Assembly (NCBI GenBank): GCA_022036555.1
Contig: CM039120.1
Location: 7,230,179-7,294,178 of the forward strand
DNA from: Microstegium vimineum
Lineage: Eukaryota; Streptophyta; Magnoliopsida; Poales; Poaceae
Reading direction: 5' to 3'
DNA length: 64,000 bases
The notes under the pieces: model-generated
The model's input: the letters and a program-made list of their open reading frames with translations, nothing else
What the model was told of the DNA's origin: nothing
Databases searched by the model: none
Made by a program: the position numbers and the translations under genes
Shown here: one piece after another, positions 34,005 through 45,540 of the stretch
How the letters are laid out: every line of letters starts with the position of its first letter
Numbering within the stretch: the stretch's first letter is position 1

Positions 34005-36829
34005 ATGGCTAGTGGCGTCCTCCACCGCTCCGCCTCCCTATGTCTCCGCCCCGCCGCCGAGCCAGCCGCCAGCTCCGGCCGGGGCCACGGCGCGGTGATG
34101 GTGAGCTGCTCCCCGCTCGCTTTCCCCTTTTCTCGGGGTTCCTGGTTCGCTGGGATTCCTCTTTGTTGATCTCTGCGTTTTCTGGGGTGCCGCAGATCGG
34201 TGATTCGAGGACGCAGCGCGGTGCTGCTCTGCGCCTAGGAGGATCTAGCCGGTGAGTCGAGTCGTCCCCGCCTATAATTTCTGCAGCCTTTAAGTTTAGC
34301 TGAGCGATCGGATCGCAACTGTCCGTCTGCATGCTTGCATTTCTTCCAGCGCAACCTTCCCTGAATCCTTATCTAAATTATTATCTGAACTTTTGGGTGG
34401 AACTCCAATTGCCTGTAGCTTAGTCGGTTTGCTTCATATAAGTTTCTATGAGCTAAGCTAGCCTCCTCGGTGGCTGTAGTTTGTAGCTTAGCTTGGTGAA
34501 TTGTGCTGCGCAAGAAATGAGATCCAAATTGGGAAATTGTATTTTGTGGGGGAGTTTAGCTTATTCAACTATTTGGTTCTGCAACTTACATCAACGTTCC
34601 AATTTCTTATGATTTGGACTTGGATTTGAATTTGCAGTAGCCTGTAGGTGCGCTGTGGTCGGATGGAAACACTAATGGTATATGGATATATTTGTTTTCC
34701 CTGTGTGAATTAACATATTATAAGTACTCATTAACTTGGTGCTTGGTACAGCTGCACTTTAATTTTTTTATTGTCAATGTACTCACGATCGGTTCCAATT
34801 TAAGCTTATCCTAAACTATCTCTTTCACATAACTATATATTTAGTATTGTCAGCTAGTTAGTGGTTTTCTGCTGGTGTCCTGAGATAGTTGGTGAATAGT
34901 GAATTAGAAAAACAGTGCTGGTCTCCAAGAAGAAATGATATTTTTTAGGGGGATGGGGGTGTCACATACTCACATCCAATTTAAACCAACTGTCTGTACA
35001 CCACTAATTACCTTTTGTCAAAGTCATATTTGTATAGTGTTGTGATCTCCAGATATTAGATAAACTTACATGGATTTTTTCAGTCAGGATTTTTCCATTT
35101 TCTTGTATGCTGAATAAACTTACTACCAGAAAAACATCATTGTCCTTCAGAGATCACCCTGGCCTCCAGTCCACCCAGTTCTTAATATATTTGGGCAGAA
35201 AGTTATGTAATAAGATTTTCTTGTACAGGAGAGAGTTATTATCTGTCACAATGGCCTCCAGAGATCACACTGGCTTGACCCGACAACTTCTGGATTTTCA
35301 ACATGATACAATGGATGAGGTAGGTGCAGAACACGATCCATTCACGGATTTGAAAGCGAGGTTCATGGACTTCAAACACAGAAACTATGTGTAAGTGGAT
35401 CATGAAGTACAACATATCATTCATCTTAATAGTTCACAGTTTTTTTTTATTATTTATTGACATTGCTATGTCTGGAACTATGGACAGGGAAAAATTTTCA
35501 AATTACCAAAGTCTTTCTCAGCTGCAAACACCAAAGGTAAATGATAATGACTTTATATGCAAATGATTTCAATATTGGCATTACGAGCCTTATGGGATTA
35601 TTTTTGGTTTTCTGTTCTTGTGTGCAGTTCATGGTGGTTGCTTGTGCTGACTCCAGGGTCTGCCCTACCGCTGTTTTGGGGTTTCAGCCTGGGGAAGCAT
35701 TTACAGTTCGTAATGTGGCAAATTTGGTACCACCATATGAGGTATTATAAATTTTGCGCATCTTTACATTTTGATTGAACGCTTAAAGCAATGCAATTGC
35801 TTTGTGGAAGTACTGACAGTAAACAAAATGTTGCAATACCAGCATGGGGGGTCAGAAACTAGCGCAGCACTAGAGTTTGCTGTCAATACACTCCTGGTAT
35901 GAGTTTATTGTGTGTTTCATTAATGATTTGTATGTTTTCTCCTATTTCTCCCTTTTTGCTGAAGGAACATAAAAGCATTCTTGAGACTGACACATTTACC
36001 TTCATTTGCTCAGGTAGAAAATGTGCTGGTGGTAGGTCACAGTAGGTGTGGGGGCATCCAGGCACTAATGAGCATGAAAGATGATTCGACCTCTGGGTAA
36101 ACATTCTTCATTACATGTTCTTTTGGTGTCTGTTTAGACCAGTCTCTGAAATTCTTCTTTTATTTATTTTATTGACACAGAAGCTTCATTAAAAACTGGG
36201 TTTCAATTGGGAAGAGCGCAAGGTTAAGCACGAAAGCTGCAGCTGGAAATTTGAGTTTTGACGTGCAGTGCAAACATTGTGAAAAGGTGATTCTTGGGTG
36301 ATGTGTGATCATGAGCCCTTTTTTTTTACAAAAATTTTGCTCAATGTAGTGCACAGGATCAGCCAATTCCATGCTTTTACTAATTCCGTTTCATATCAAG
36401 ATCTTGCCTGCTGATCCTACTGTTCTTCCCTGTTCGTAGGTTGTGTCAATACTAGGATTAGATTTGGATATCTCCTAGTAGTTATACAATTAAAATTTAT
36501 TTTGGCAAATATGTTGGTTTTCTTTTCTTCAAGGTTCATGTAGTCATAGTATGATATTACTAAGCAGTAAGCACAGTGAAGGGCAACCACTCTCGTTGTC
36601 TGACATGTATCAATTTGTTTTTTTTGTTTAGGAATCAATAAATAGCTCTCTGTTGAACTTGTTAACCTACCCATGGATAGAGAAGAGGGTGAATGAAGGT
36701 ACTTTGAATCTTCATGGAGGCTACTACAACTTTGTTGATTGCACATTTGAGAAATGGACATTAGTGTACCGCGAAGGATTGGAAGGTGGAAGCAAGTATG
36801 CTATAAGGAATAGGTCCACCTGGTCATGA
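34005..36829 (+). CDS. Beta-carbonic anhydrase, nine exons, complete
   Basis: The enzyme interconverts CO2 and bicarbonate. Exons: 34005-34100, 34196-34251, 35229-35390, 35488-35536, 35628-35741, 35843-35896, 36014-36096, 36181-36286 and 36632-36829. All are GT-AG with consistent phases, giving 305 residues. CADSRVCP at residues 127-134 supplies zinc ligand C127 and the D129/R131 dyad. VVGHSRCGGIQALM gives ligands H186 and C189. GEAFTVRNVANLVPPYE and LLTYPWIEKRVNEG follow the plant beta class. The first 60 or so residues (MASGVLHRSASLCLRP...) are Arg/Ser/Ala-rich with no acids early on, which fits a chloroplast or mitochondrial transit peptide; a second in-frame Met in SVTMASRD could start a cytosolic form. 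No disabling change is visible. It resembles the plant beta-CA group that lacks the photosynthetic leaf-type linker (inference). Confidence 0.95.
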
Positions 36830-36846
36830 CCAATGAAGGCCTTATT

Positions 36847-37247
36847 TACTTGGGTAAATTTCACTCTGTCCCCTGCAGTTCAGCATGGTTTTGCTTTGCC
36901 ACTACGTTGTCCATTTCCATTGCACCTTGCTCCATTGTGGTATCAAATAACTGTTGCCACACAAATGTTCTGCAGAAGCGAGCCCCTGTATCAAATAACT
37001 GTTGCCATCGTCCATTGGCATGCATGGCACTATATGCCACTAGCATGTCAGCTTGAACTGTGTGATGTAGTATTGCATACACATGGGCAGGTGCATTGGC
37101 ATTGCAGCAGTTATTATTTGATACAGGTACTCTCCACTGTAGAAGAGTACAAAACCACAATGGAGTGAGGTGCAACGCAATGAACAATATGGTAGCAAAG
37201 TGAAAGTCTGTGGAACTGCCGGGGGCAAAGTGAATTTTATCCAAGTA
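36847..37247. mobile_element. 400-bp inverted-repeat element at the carbonic anhydrase 3' end
   Basis: Two arms of about 110 bp face each other. The left starts TACTTGGGTAAATTTCACTC; the right, reversed, starts TACTTGGATAAAATTCACTT. Both contain TTGCACC and CTCCATTGTGGT. The inner part repeats TATCAAATAACTGTTGCCA at about 36944 and 36989. It begins 18 bp after the stop codon of the upstream gene, so it is probably transcribed in its 3' UTR. Superfamily not determined. Confidence 0.65.
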
Positions 37248-37623
37248 TTTGTGTGTTGTTTTCCGGTTGAAACCATCGAGAAAATTACGAATAAGCTGCA
37301 GGAAGGATCAGTCATAGTGTATGTAATAGTCGCCACATCTGGCGTTACCTTGTTGTTGTACCATTTGCTGTAACATTATAATAACTGTGAGATACAAATA
37401 CTATACGGCCTCGTCAAATTTGCTTGATGACTGTTGTTCGTTCGGAAGAGTCGGCAATGGAAATTCTGTGATATTCTACATGTTCCAATTCCAACTGAAA
37501 AGGTAGTAGGTACGTGCGTACGAAGTATGTAGCACCGTAGCAGACATGCCACACATACAGTCCTTCCCTTTCCGTTGTGTCTCCCATGCATCAGTCACTC
37601 GCTTTTACAGTGCCACTGCCCTA

Positions 37624-38374
37624 CTAAACCCTGGCGAGGTGCGCCGAGAAGCGCTGCCTCTTGTAGCACTCGGCGCCGAGCATCTCCTCCCGGCTGAGCA
37701 GCACGGCACGGAGCGCCGCCTGCAGCGCCGGGCGTGATGACGATGACGTGGACGTGCCCTCGCCGTCTTGGTGGTGGCCGGCAACGTCCAGCTCCAGGAC
37801 GCTGCGCGTCCTCCCGCCGACGGTGGCGATCTCCGCGCGCACGGCCCTCGCGCTGACGGACCGCACGGGCGGGCTAGCTCGGACATGAGCCCCGGGCGGT
37901 CGGCGCAGCACACCCACGCCCTGACGCGCCTGGTGTTGGCCCTCTCCTTGTCCCCGCCGTGGCAGCTGAAGCAGTGCTGGCCCTCCTCGACGCCGACCTC
38001 GTCGCCTTCCCCTGGGACGGCCACGGCCGCGCCCGCCGCCGCAGCGTCCGCCTCGCCCCGCAGCTCCCGCACGTGCCGCACGACCTCCCCGAGCAGCGCC
38101 GCCTTGTCCATCTGCACAACGTAACCGTGTTCGCTACATGCGGCGCATGCGTTGGATGAACTGCCACAAGGACGTCGGTCGGTCTTACCCGTGACGCCGC
38201 AGGGACGAGGGTGCGGAGCGTGGCGAGGTGGGCGTTGATGCGCTGCCGCCGCTTCCGCTCCGCCTCGCTGTGGCTTCTACTCGTCCCGCTCCGTGTCGTC
38301 GTCGCTGCCGGCGGCGAGCACTCCCCGTCCATGGCCACCTCCGCTGCCTCGTCACTCCCGACAACAGGCACCAT
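37624..38374 (-). CDS. bHLH transcription factor with ACT-like C-terminus, two exons
   Basis: A dimerising DNA-binding regulator of the nucleus. Exon 1 (38374-38189) starts MVPVVGSDEAAEVAMDGE and carries the basic region and helix 1: RSHSEAERKRRQRINAHLAT, then LRTLVPAASR. Exon 2 (38111-37624) continues MDKAALLGEVVRHVRELRGE (helix 2), then RRVRAWVCCADRPGLMSELA, an ACT-like strand, and ends CYKRQRFSAHLARV. The intron lies in the HLH at the usual place, GT-AG, phase 0. His/Glu/Arg residues of the E-box-reading basic region (H..ER.RR) are present. One base seems lost near 37864-37873, because the frame shifts between SELA and AVRAEIATVGGRTRSVLELD. It resembles the Arabidopsis bHLH30/106/107 group (from memory). 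A TTATTTAA about 135 bp upstream may be a TATA element. Confidence 0.85.
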
Positions 38375-38379
38375 TGTCG

Positions 38380-40325
38380 GGCTGGTTTGTTTGTTCTTTC
38401 TTTTGAAAGGAAAAGCGGCGGGAAGCCGATGGCTGGCTCGAGTACGTGTACGACCACACACGTCAGGTGCCGGACTGCCGATGGATGGATGGATTCGATG
38501 GAGCTGTTAAATAAGGGCAGGGCAGGGCAGAGGCCCGCCGCGGATTGCTGCCGACACGGCTTGGCTCCGACTGCGGCGCCGGCACACGGCAGCGGCAGCG
38601 GCTGTGTTGGCGCATCGGTCTGCGGCGCGGTCGGGTCTGGAGGAGAAAAGTTGCATGCGGTCTCCGTCGGTCGTTTGACGACTTTTCTCGCTGGAGTGGA
38701 CGGACGAAAGGCGATCGGCCGGCCGGCAGCGGCGACTGCAGCCGGCTTCACGTCTGTCGCCGACGAGGCGAGTAAACGGCTACTACTAAACTCCCGTCAT
38801 CCCGTGTGTGGGGACTTCAAAAGTAACCATAGCATACTACCAGCCCGAGTTCCCGCCGTGATCGCTGCTTCGTCTCACTCACGGGCCTTCTGAATCTGAT
38901 GAATCGTGGTCTGCCGGCAGTGAAAAAAAAGCGTCGGCCGACACAGCGCTGCGCCGCGACAGTTGCTCCTTTTTGTGTTTAACTGTTCGCGTTAAACCAT
39001 CTGATACGAGTGTCGGTTCTCTCGCCTGGATCGGCTATCTGAGCATACCAGTGTACTTACCCGCTGCACCATCTATCTTTGTGATTTGCGGTTTGTCCAT
39101 CCATTTTTCTGTTACCAACTTACCATTTGCCACCGCGTCAAGAAGGTTCATTTGTTTCGACTGTCCAATAATCACATACAGAATGCATTATGCATAGCTC
39201 TGTTGTTTCTGGCCTGGCTTGCGTGCGCTCTGAAGGCGAAGTACTAAAACGGGCCCCGTCCAAGAGCACTGCTTGGCGTACGTAAATCCCCGTCCAAATT
39301 TGCGCCCAACCGGCCAACCCAACAGTGGTCAAAACTCGTCGAGCTTTATTTTGCCGTTGCTTCCCAAGATCCGGTAAAATGTCGAGGCCCAGCTTTTTCA
39401 CCCCGGCCGGCAAAACGATGAACAAAAGCGGGACAGGAGATGACCACTCGCTTTCACCGTGTCCTCCATGGCCCCCTCCGACGCACTGTATCAACGAGCG
39501 CCCCCGCTTTAGGTTTACAGGAAAGCAGCAGCGAGCGAGTAACAAAAGGCGAGGGTGAAAAGTTGCTAGTACGTACGCCACGCCGTCGGTCGCCGGTGTG
39601 TGCAACCACATCGACATCATGATGTGTACAGTGTGGCCTGCCTGCCTCACGTACGTACGTACGTCTCCGGCCGGCGGTATTGCCGGGGTTCGGGGGGCCT
39701 TGCCGCCTGGGGGCATCGTCACGCGCGCATCTCGAGACTGACCCGGCCGGCCGGGCAACACCAGCAGCAGGAAGCTGATATCGTGCACGTACGTGAGGGG
39801 GACACGGACGCCTGGCCTTCAATCCCTTTTGCTCCGTCTCCGGCTGGCACCACGCGGTGTAGCCAACAGGGCGGGTGTGTGTGTGTGTGTGTGTGTGCAG
39901 CTCTGCAATCCTGCTGCCGGCGTCAATGGCGTGCAGTGCAGGGGTCCTCTGCCAGATCGAGGAGGCATCGCGTCATTGCTTGCCGACAGGACGGGGCGGT
40001 CGAGAGGAGTACGGTGTAGTACGTTACGTCGTCGTTCGTTGCAGGCATCGATCGCGTCCGTCGGTCGTCGGAGAACACAGTACAGACGTCGGGTCCGCGA
40101 GGACGATCAGCGAGTCGTCGTCCCACGTCCTTGGGGGACCGGCCGATTGATCCTCGGACATGCATGATGAACCGCTGCTCTGCTGGTGCTGGAAGGTTTT
40201 GAGTAGCCTCAAAAGAATGCAATGTCGGTATGTAGAGCGTTTTGGCACGGGCACGGCAGCGGTTCTACAAGTGCCTGATTTCGAGCGTTCTGACTGCTGT
40301 GTAGCCGAATCGGTATCTAAGTTTA
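38380..40325. other. Intergenic with GT microsatellite
   Basis: Upstream region of the bHLH gene and spacer. A (GT)n run sits at about 39875-39897, and CGTACGTACGTACG at about 39651-39663. GC-rich stretches give mirrored ORFs on both strands with no domain. Confidence 0.5.
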
Positions 40326-40446
40326 CTCCCTCTGTCACATTAAGTGTATAATAAAATAAATAAGAATTACAAGAAATTTTTTTAAATAAGACGTCAAACA
40401 AAAAGTCTAGAATTCTAAAACGACATTTTTAATGGGACGAAGTGAC
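40326..40446. mobile_element. Stowaway-like MITE, degenerate
   Basis: CTCCCTCTGTCACATTAAGTG at the left and the complement of ATTTTTAATGGGACGAAGTG at the right form the ends, with TA at 40324-40325 and at about 40447. The right border is approximate. Confidence 0.6.
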
Positions 40447-40600
40447 TATATGTTATCACCACGAAGGCAAGTTACCGCGAGTCTGATGGTTTATAGAGGA
40501 CCTGAAAGACCACCAGTTAAGCTCATGGATTTGGAGGATCCTCAATCCCTCCTGTAAAAGCCGAGCTTAAAACATTATTAAGAGGGCCAATGGACAAAAG

Positions 40601-40869
40601 CCCAGGAAAATGCATCGTGCGATGCTACTGCAATAATCAAACACTCAAGCCCCCCTTGGAACATAGGATACAAGAGTTATGAAGGAATTCTATAGGATCA
40701 TAAACCTATAGTAACTTTGGGAGCTGCTATTTCTCAGATGCGTGATTTTAAAGTTTTTCTTTTAGAATCAACACTATAGCACTAGCAGTTTACTCCCAGG
40801 AAAATGCATCGTGCGATGCTACTGCAATAATCAAACACTCAAGCCCCCCTTGGAACATAGGATACAAGA
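40601..40869 (+). repeat. Perfect 75-bp direct duplication, 194 bp apart
   Basis: Copies at 40601-40675 and 40795-40869 start CCCAGGAAAATGCATCGTGC and end ATAGGATACAAGA, with no mismatch that I can see. The 119 bp between them includes GGAATTCTATAGGATCATAAACC, typical of a grass MITE border. Confidence 0.9.
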
Positions 40870-41890
40870 TTTTATGCAGGTGCAGTATTTCCTTCATTCT
40901 TTGGGCCAAAAGTTGGGGCAACATTTCACTCAAAGTAATTGCAGGAAGATTATGTCACTCGCAATCTTAATACTACACAGGCCTCCAGCCTCCACATATC
41001 ATGTCACTCACATATCTCTTAATAATTTGTATTCACTAGTTGATCCATCAGAAATTCAGAACTGAGAATATAAATGAAAAGTGACTCTTATATTCAAACA
41101 AAATGGAAAGGCCAACCTTGCACAAGCAATTTAACAGAGAAACTAAATATTAAAGAAGAAAGCATGAATGATCTGCAGACATACTTGATTCAGAACAGCC
41201 TATCAATCAACAAAGCAAAAAGAAAGAAAAAAGGTTTAATGCAGAAGATACAATCATGAAAAGAACGTCCACATTTAGTCTTTTATAACAGTTCACTAGG
41301 ATTTTCTTCAACAAGTAAACTAATAATCACGATGAGTGAAACTAATAACTGCTAAAATTTTAAAAGGAAAAATAGATTTTGATCAAACGACATTGCAATA
41401 AGGATAGCCAAAGTGCAAAACTCTGGTACTGAAAAATGTCATAAGCAGAACTTGCATTAAATAGAGCTTTAAATCATTCCATCTATTGCAGCATTCCTAC
41501 ACAGAGCAGATCTTACAGTAGAACTAAACTCAAATGTACAATAAACAGTATCTAGACACCTTATCATTTTAGATCAATACAACTGTCTTCAGGGCAGCAG
41601 TGAAATTAGACAAATATGCAAATACAATAGCTACAGCTAAAGCATAGTGGCAAGTAAGGCAATGGGGACAAACCAGAGATTAACAGTACATGAAAACAAA
41701 GAATTCTTCCATTGAAAAAGAAGTCTTTCAACAATTAAATTGCTTCCTCCACATTAGGGATCCTGGAAACAGCAAGTGAGAATTCAATCTGCAGACAAGT
41801 GCTTCAGTTGACTACAATGGCAGTGTGACCGAATTCATATTTCAGTTAATCCATCTGATCTATGATGATAGCCATCATGTTCATCATTAG
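40870..41890. other. AT-rich 3' flank of the J-domain gene
   Basis: No gene recognised. A 61-codon Lys-rich ORF at 41074-41259 (+) has no domain. Part of this stretch is probably the 3' UTR or downstream region of the minus-strand gene that follows. Confidence 0.45.
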
Positions 41891-41893
41891 CAT

Positions 41894-43255
41894 TCATAAA
41901 TTCTTCTTGTTCTTGCTACCCTTGGGGCGACCACGCTTCTTCGCGCCCACCTTCACTCGCATTGGCTTCACAGGCGGTGTCACTGCCGGCACCTCTACCG
42001 GAACCTCGACTGGTTCCTCTACTACTGGGGCATTAACTGGTGGCACCCCATTCTGAGCATTACCTTTCACACCACCTGTGCTTCCAAGCCATGGCGCATT
42101 TAGCTGATCTAGTCCCGACGACTGTGCATTGACCAGTCTTTCAAAACCAGGACATCCAGGGAACCCAACGGGGAAGAACCCCCAAGTGCAGTAATACATG
42201 TCGGTTCCCGGCACAATAGGTGGTGGCTCAGCCATTGCCTTGGCCACAAATGGCTGGCGGCAGCTAGGGCACATCAACTTGCACGTCTCATATTGGCAGT
42301 CGAACTGGTGAATGTGGCAGCAGGCCGAGCACACTGTCCAGAACGTTGATGAAGGTGCCGCACCAGACTTCACTGCTGGGGTAGTCGCAGCCACCGGCGT
42401 TTGGGGAGTACTCGGCTGCAGCGTACTTGACCTTGTTTGGGGAATAACAGGTGGCGGTGGAGTAGGCCGTGGAGCGGGAGCAGCCGGCGGCGGCGGTGTT
42501 GACCGTGTTTGATGAGCAACCGGTGGTGGTGGAGTAGACCGTGGAGCAGAAGCAGCCGGCGGCGGTGTTGACCGTGTTTGGGGGGCAACCGGCCGCTGAG
42601 TTTGCCGAGCAGGGGAAGCAACCTGCGGTGATGTTGCCCGCGGAGGGGGAGAAACCAGCGGCGGAGTCAACCGCGGGGAGGGAGCGGCAGGCAGCGGAGT
42701 TTGGCGTGGAGAGGGAGCAGCCACCGGCGGAGTTAGCAGTGCAGGCAGAGGTGGCTGCGAGTGCGGCTGCGGTAGATTTGGAGGAGAGTGGTACGCACGG
42801 GCTGCGGCGGCGGCATCGAGGTCCGCGTCGAGTGCGGATTTATGAACGGGATCAGAGAGGAAAGCCCAGGCATCAGCGACGAGTCGGGCAGCTTCGGTGA
42901 GGGCGACCGTGCAGGGGCGGTCGGGGTGGGAGCGATTGAGGAGGAAAGAGAGGCGGCGGTACTGTGAGTGGATGGCATCCGGTCGGCGTGATGCGGGGTT
43001 TGCGGGATCTAGACCAAGGACGCCGTAGGGATCAGGCTGACCGTTGGGGAGGCGGCGCCGCTGGGCTGCCAGGAGGGAGGAGGCGGCGGCGTGGAGGTCC
43101 TCGGCGCCCGGGGTGTGGGGATCGGCGGCCAGGGCCTGCGAGGCGAACTGCTTGCACCCTTCAAGGTCGCGCGCCACCAGGAGCTTCTCAGCCACACTCA
43201 ACCACTGCTCCCCCTTCCGCCGCGAGGCGCCGGCGCCGGCGGCGGACGGATCCAT
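41894..43255 (-). CDS. J-domain protein with Cys-rich zinc-ribbon-like motif and C-terminal AT-hook
   Basis: J-domain proteins stimulate Hsp70 ATPase; the AT-hook here suggests a nuclear role. The ATG at 43255 is the first in frame and gives 453 residues in one exon. Residues 1-70 are helical (KGEQWLSVAEKLLVARDLEG), as in plant DnaJ proteins with an N-terminal TPR-like helix pair. The J-domain is at about 76-140 (DPYGVLGLDP...), with the HPD triplet at 110-112. A Pro/Thr/Ser-rich stretch with repeated TRSTPPPP units spans about 155-315. Then come FWTVCSACCHIHQFDCQYET and CKLMCPSCRQPFVAKA, several Cys pairs like those in related plant J-proteins, and C-terminal KKRGRPKGSKNKKNL, an AT-hook. DUF3444, found in longer relatives, is absent. 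No frame breaks. Confidence 0.9.
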   Translation of the reverse strand: MDPSAAGAGASRRKGEQWLSVAEKLLVARDLEGCKQFASQALAADPHTPGAEDLHAAASSLLAAQRRRLPNGQPDPYGVLGLDPANPASRRPDAIHSQYRRLSFLLNRSHPDRPCTVALTEAARLVADAWAFLSDPVHKSALDADLDAAAAARAYHSPPNLPQPHSQPPLPALLTPPVAAPSPRQTPLPAAPSPRLTPPLVSPPPRATSPQVASPARQTQRPVAPQTRSTPPPAASAPRSTPPPPVAHQTRSTPPPPAAPAPRPTPPPPVIPQTRSSTLQPSTPQTPVAATTPAVKSGAAPSSTFWTVCSACCHIHQFDCQYETCKLMCPSCRQPFVAKAMAEPPPIVPGTDMYYCTWGFFPVGFPGCPGFERLVNAQSSGLDQLNAPWLGSTGGVKGNAQNGVPPVNAPVVEEPVEVPVEVPAVTPPVKPMRVKVGAKKRGRPKGSKNKKNL

Positions 43256-43259
43256 TGGG

Positions 43260-44740
43260 TGGGTGGAGGATGGGGGACTGGGGTTTCTGGGGTATACTCG
43301 TAGATCGGTGGAAACAGCTGTGGGTAGACGTAGCAATGTTCCGAATTTACAGCCACTGACCTCGGGTAATTCAAGACACGTTTAAAAACTTGCAAATTTG
43401 TCTGAAGGCACACCTCATAAATTGGTGTTTATTGTTACACGTCATCAACTTCGAATTTATTTGTTATAATTATAAAATACTTTTTCTACCAAACACCACG
43501 GATATTAAATTATTTATTCGAATAGATAAATGCAAGTGATAAACCCTATTATCCATGTGCTCTCGTCTTCCTCTCCTCACAACTCCACTCCTCACTCTTC
43601 CGCTGCGTGCTACCACCGCCATAGCCCCCAGTGTGTGCCACCACTCCCGCCCCACCCTCTCGCGGCACTCTGCGCCGCCCTCGCCCTAGCTCCCCACTAC
43701 GCGATGCAGCTCTCCATCTCAGTCTCACTCCCGGTTCCCTTTCTCATTCGCCCCTCTGTGCCACCACCCCCGCTTTCCCCCTGTGCCACAGTGGAGAGTG
43801 ATGCAGGAATTGATAGCGATGCTAAGAACTCCTCTGACTCAGTATCCTCGCATGGTATGGCTGCCATTGCTTTGATATTTTTCTAGTGTGGTGAGAATGA
43901 ACAGAGGTGCCTCTGACTCTACATCCTCGTTTGTGCCACTATCATGTGCTTTCGTCTCCCTTGCATGTTGGCTGACTTCAGCCCAACCAAGCATCTACTA
44001 CTTGCAATCGTTATGGCCATCAAGAGGTGGGTGGTGGCGATGTGTGAGATCAAGCCTAGCCAATAGTTACGTGTGGGTAGTGATCATGGTGACTTTGTGA
44101 TTCCTCGTCGATCTCGAATAGTAAGGCTAAAGAAAACAAGACGTGACACCCAAGACAGCCCCATAGGTCACCCTTGACTTTTAGCAGTGGCTTCGACTTC
44201 AACTCTAGCGCAACCACAAGAGGTAGTGAAGACAACTCCTTTTGCTCCTAGTCGATACCAACTGATGCAACCTCAAATGGAGAGCATAACATAAACGAGA
44301 CCAGGGCAAAAATGTTCAGTGGGGACATAGTTCACGACAGGCGCAGCCCGATGGCATGGTGGCAGCTAGGAAAGTAGTCTGATAAGTAGACAAAACCAAA
44401 CATGGTGATCAGTACCTTTGTAGAAAAGACATCTAGGGGAACCAAAAGTTGGCCTTCTTGTGATCTTCCGTGAGGTAGTTGAAACATTTGCTGACGAGTC
44501 CAATGGGATATGACGGAATGAGTGACCCCTCTCACATCAACGCTAATGGTGTATGCTCTCCACCATGTGGGTCACGACTAGGGAAGTCAAGCGACCAAGG
44601 GAACAAGCCAAAACATAGAATTCTAACCGCTAACCAAGCTTGGATTTCAGGAGCTCTTATAGTTGGTGTGATTGTAGAATATATTCAATTATAGGATTTA
44701 TTGATGGATTTTCAATGGTAGCCAAAGGTTGAGGATAGAC
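43260..44740. other. Intergenic, no gene recognised
   Basis: Contains the J-domain gene's upstream region. ORFs around 43530-43890 and 43888-44100 (+) are low-complexity Pro/Ser-rich or of unknown sense. Part of 44100-44740 may be the 5' side of the LINE remnant that follows, but it is too decayed to tell. Confidence 0.4.
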
Positions 44741-44749
44741 ACTTATGGT

Positions 44750-45540
44750 GGCTCTCCTCCCAATGGACAATACTCATCTAGGTCGGTATATGGAGGATTC
44801 TTTTTGAGTTCTACTCTTTTTGGATCATGGGAAAGAATCTAGAAATCATGGGAACCACCCAAATGCCACTTCTTTGTTTGGCCGGTCGTGCACAACAAGT
44901 GCTAGATGCCTAACCACCTGGCACATCATGGGGTTCCTCATCTAGAGTATTGTCCTCTTTGTGACCAAAAAGAGGAGACTATCAACCATCTCTTTGTCCA
45001 TTGTGTGTTGGCAAGAGAATTTTGGTCCAATCTATTCATATAGGTTGGTCTTCAAATCCTACCCCTTAGCCTATATAGTTGTCCTTCCATACTAGGTGGG
45101 AGAAAGCTAGCAGCAACATCGTTGATGGGTTGATGAGGTAAGGAGTTAATTCATCAATAGTACTTGGAGCTTAGATTATATGAAACCATCGCAATGGGTG
45201 TGTTTTTATGGAACATCTTCAAACATAGCTGGAGCTATGATCATAGCCGGCGAGGAACGTCGCTTGTGGTCTATGGCAAGGGCTCAAGGTCTATCATTCT
45301 TAACTGCCCTCCTCCTTGATAGTTAGAGTGTCTTGCTCAGTAGCAGTCACCTTATGTGGTTTAGTCACTAGCACAAATGTAATCCTTGAAACTGCTGGTG
45401 CATGAGTGTGTGTGTGGTGTTTATGGTGTTGTTTGTGTGGTTTTTGTGGTGTAATCCTTAAAATTGTTGGGGCATGAATGTAATCCTTTTTTCTCTTCAT
45501 ATTATAATGAAGTGCAACTCTTTTGTGTTTTCGAGAAAAA
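44750..45540 (+). mobile_element. LINE (L1) remnant with zf-RVT domain
   Basis: In one plus frame the region reads KCHFFVWPVVHNKC, a stop, then MPNHLAHHGVPHLEYCPLCD and EETINHLFVHCVLAREFWSN. This is the zinc-binding reverse-transcriptase C-terminal domain (zf-RVT) of plant L1 elements. IVLGA, a stop and NHRNGCVF follow, then a GT-rich 3' region ending TTTTCGAGAAAAAGG. Several stops and shifts make it non-functional. Confidence 0.8.

Noticed and set aside
38185..38893. ORFs of 188 (-) and 221 (+) codons around the bHLH start
   Set aside because: Shadow frames; the bHLH motif uses another frame with a well-placed intron.
39138..39788. 216-codon minus ORF
   Set aside because: Mixed composition with no recognisable motif; probably chance openness in a GC-rich spacer.
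43258..43336. 27-codon N-terminal extension of the J-domain ORF
   Set aside because: It begins at a non-ATG codon; the ATG at 43255 is the first methionine.
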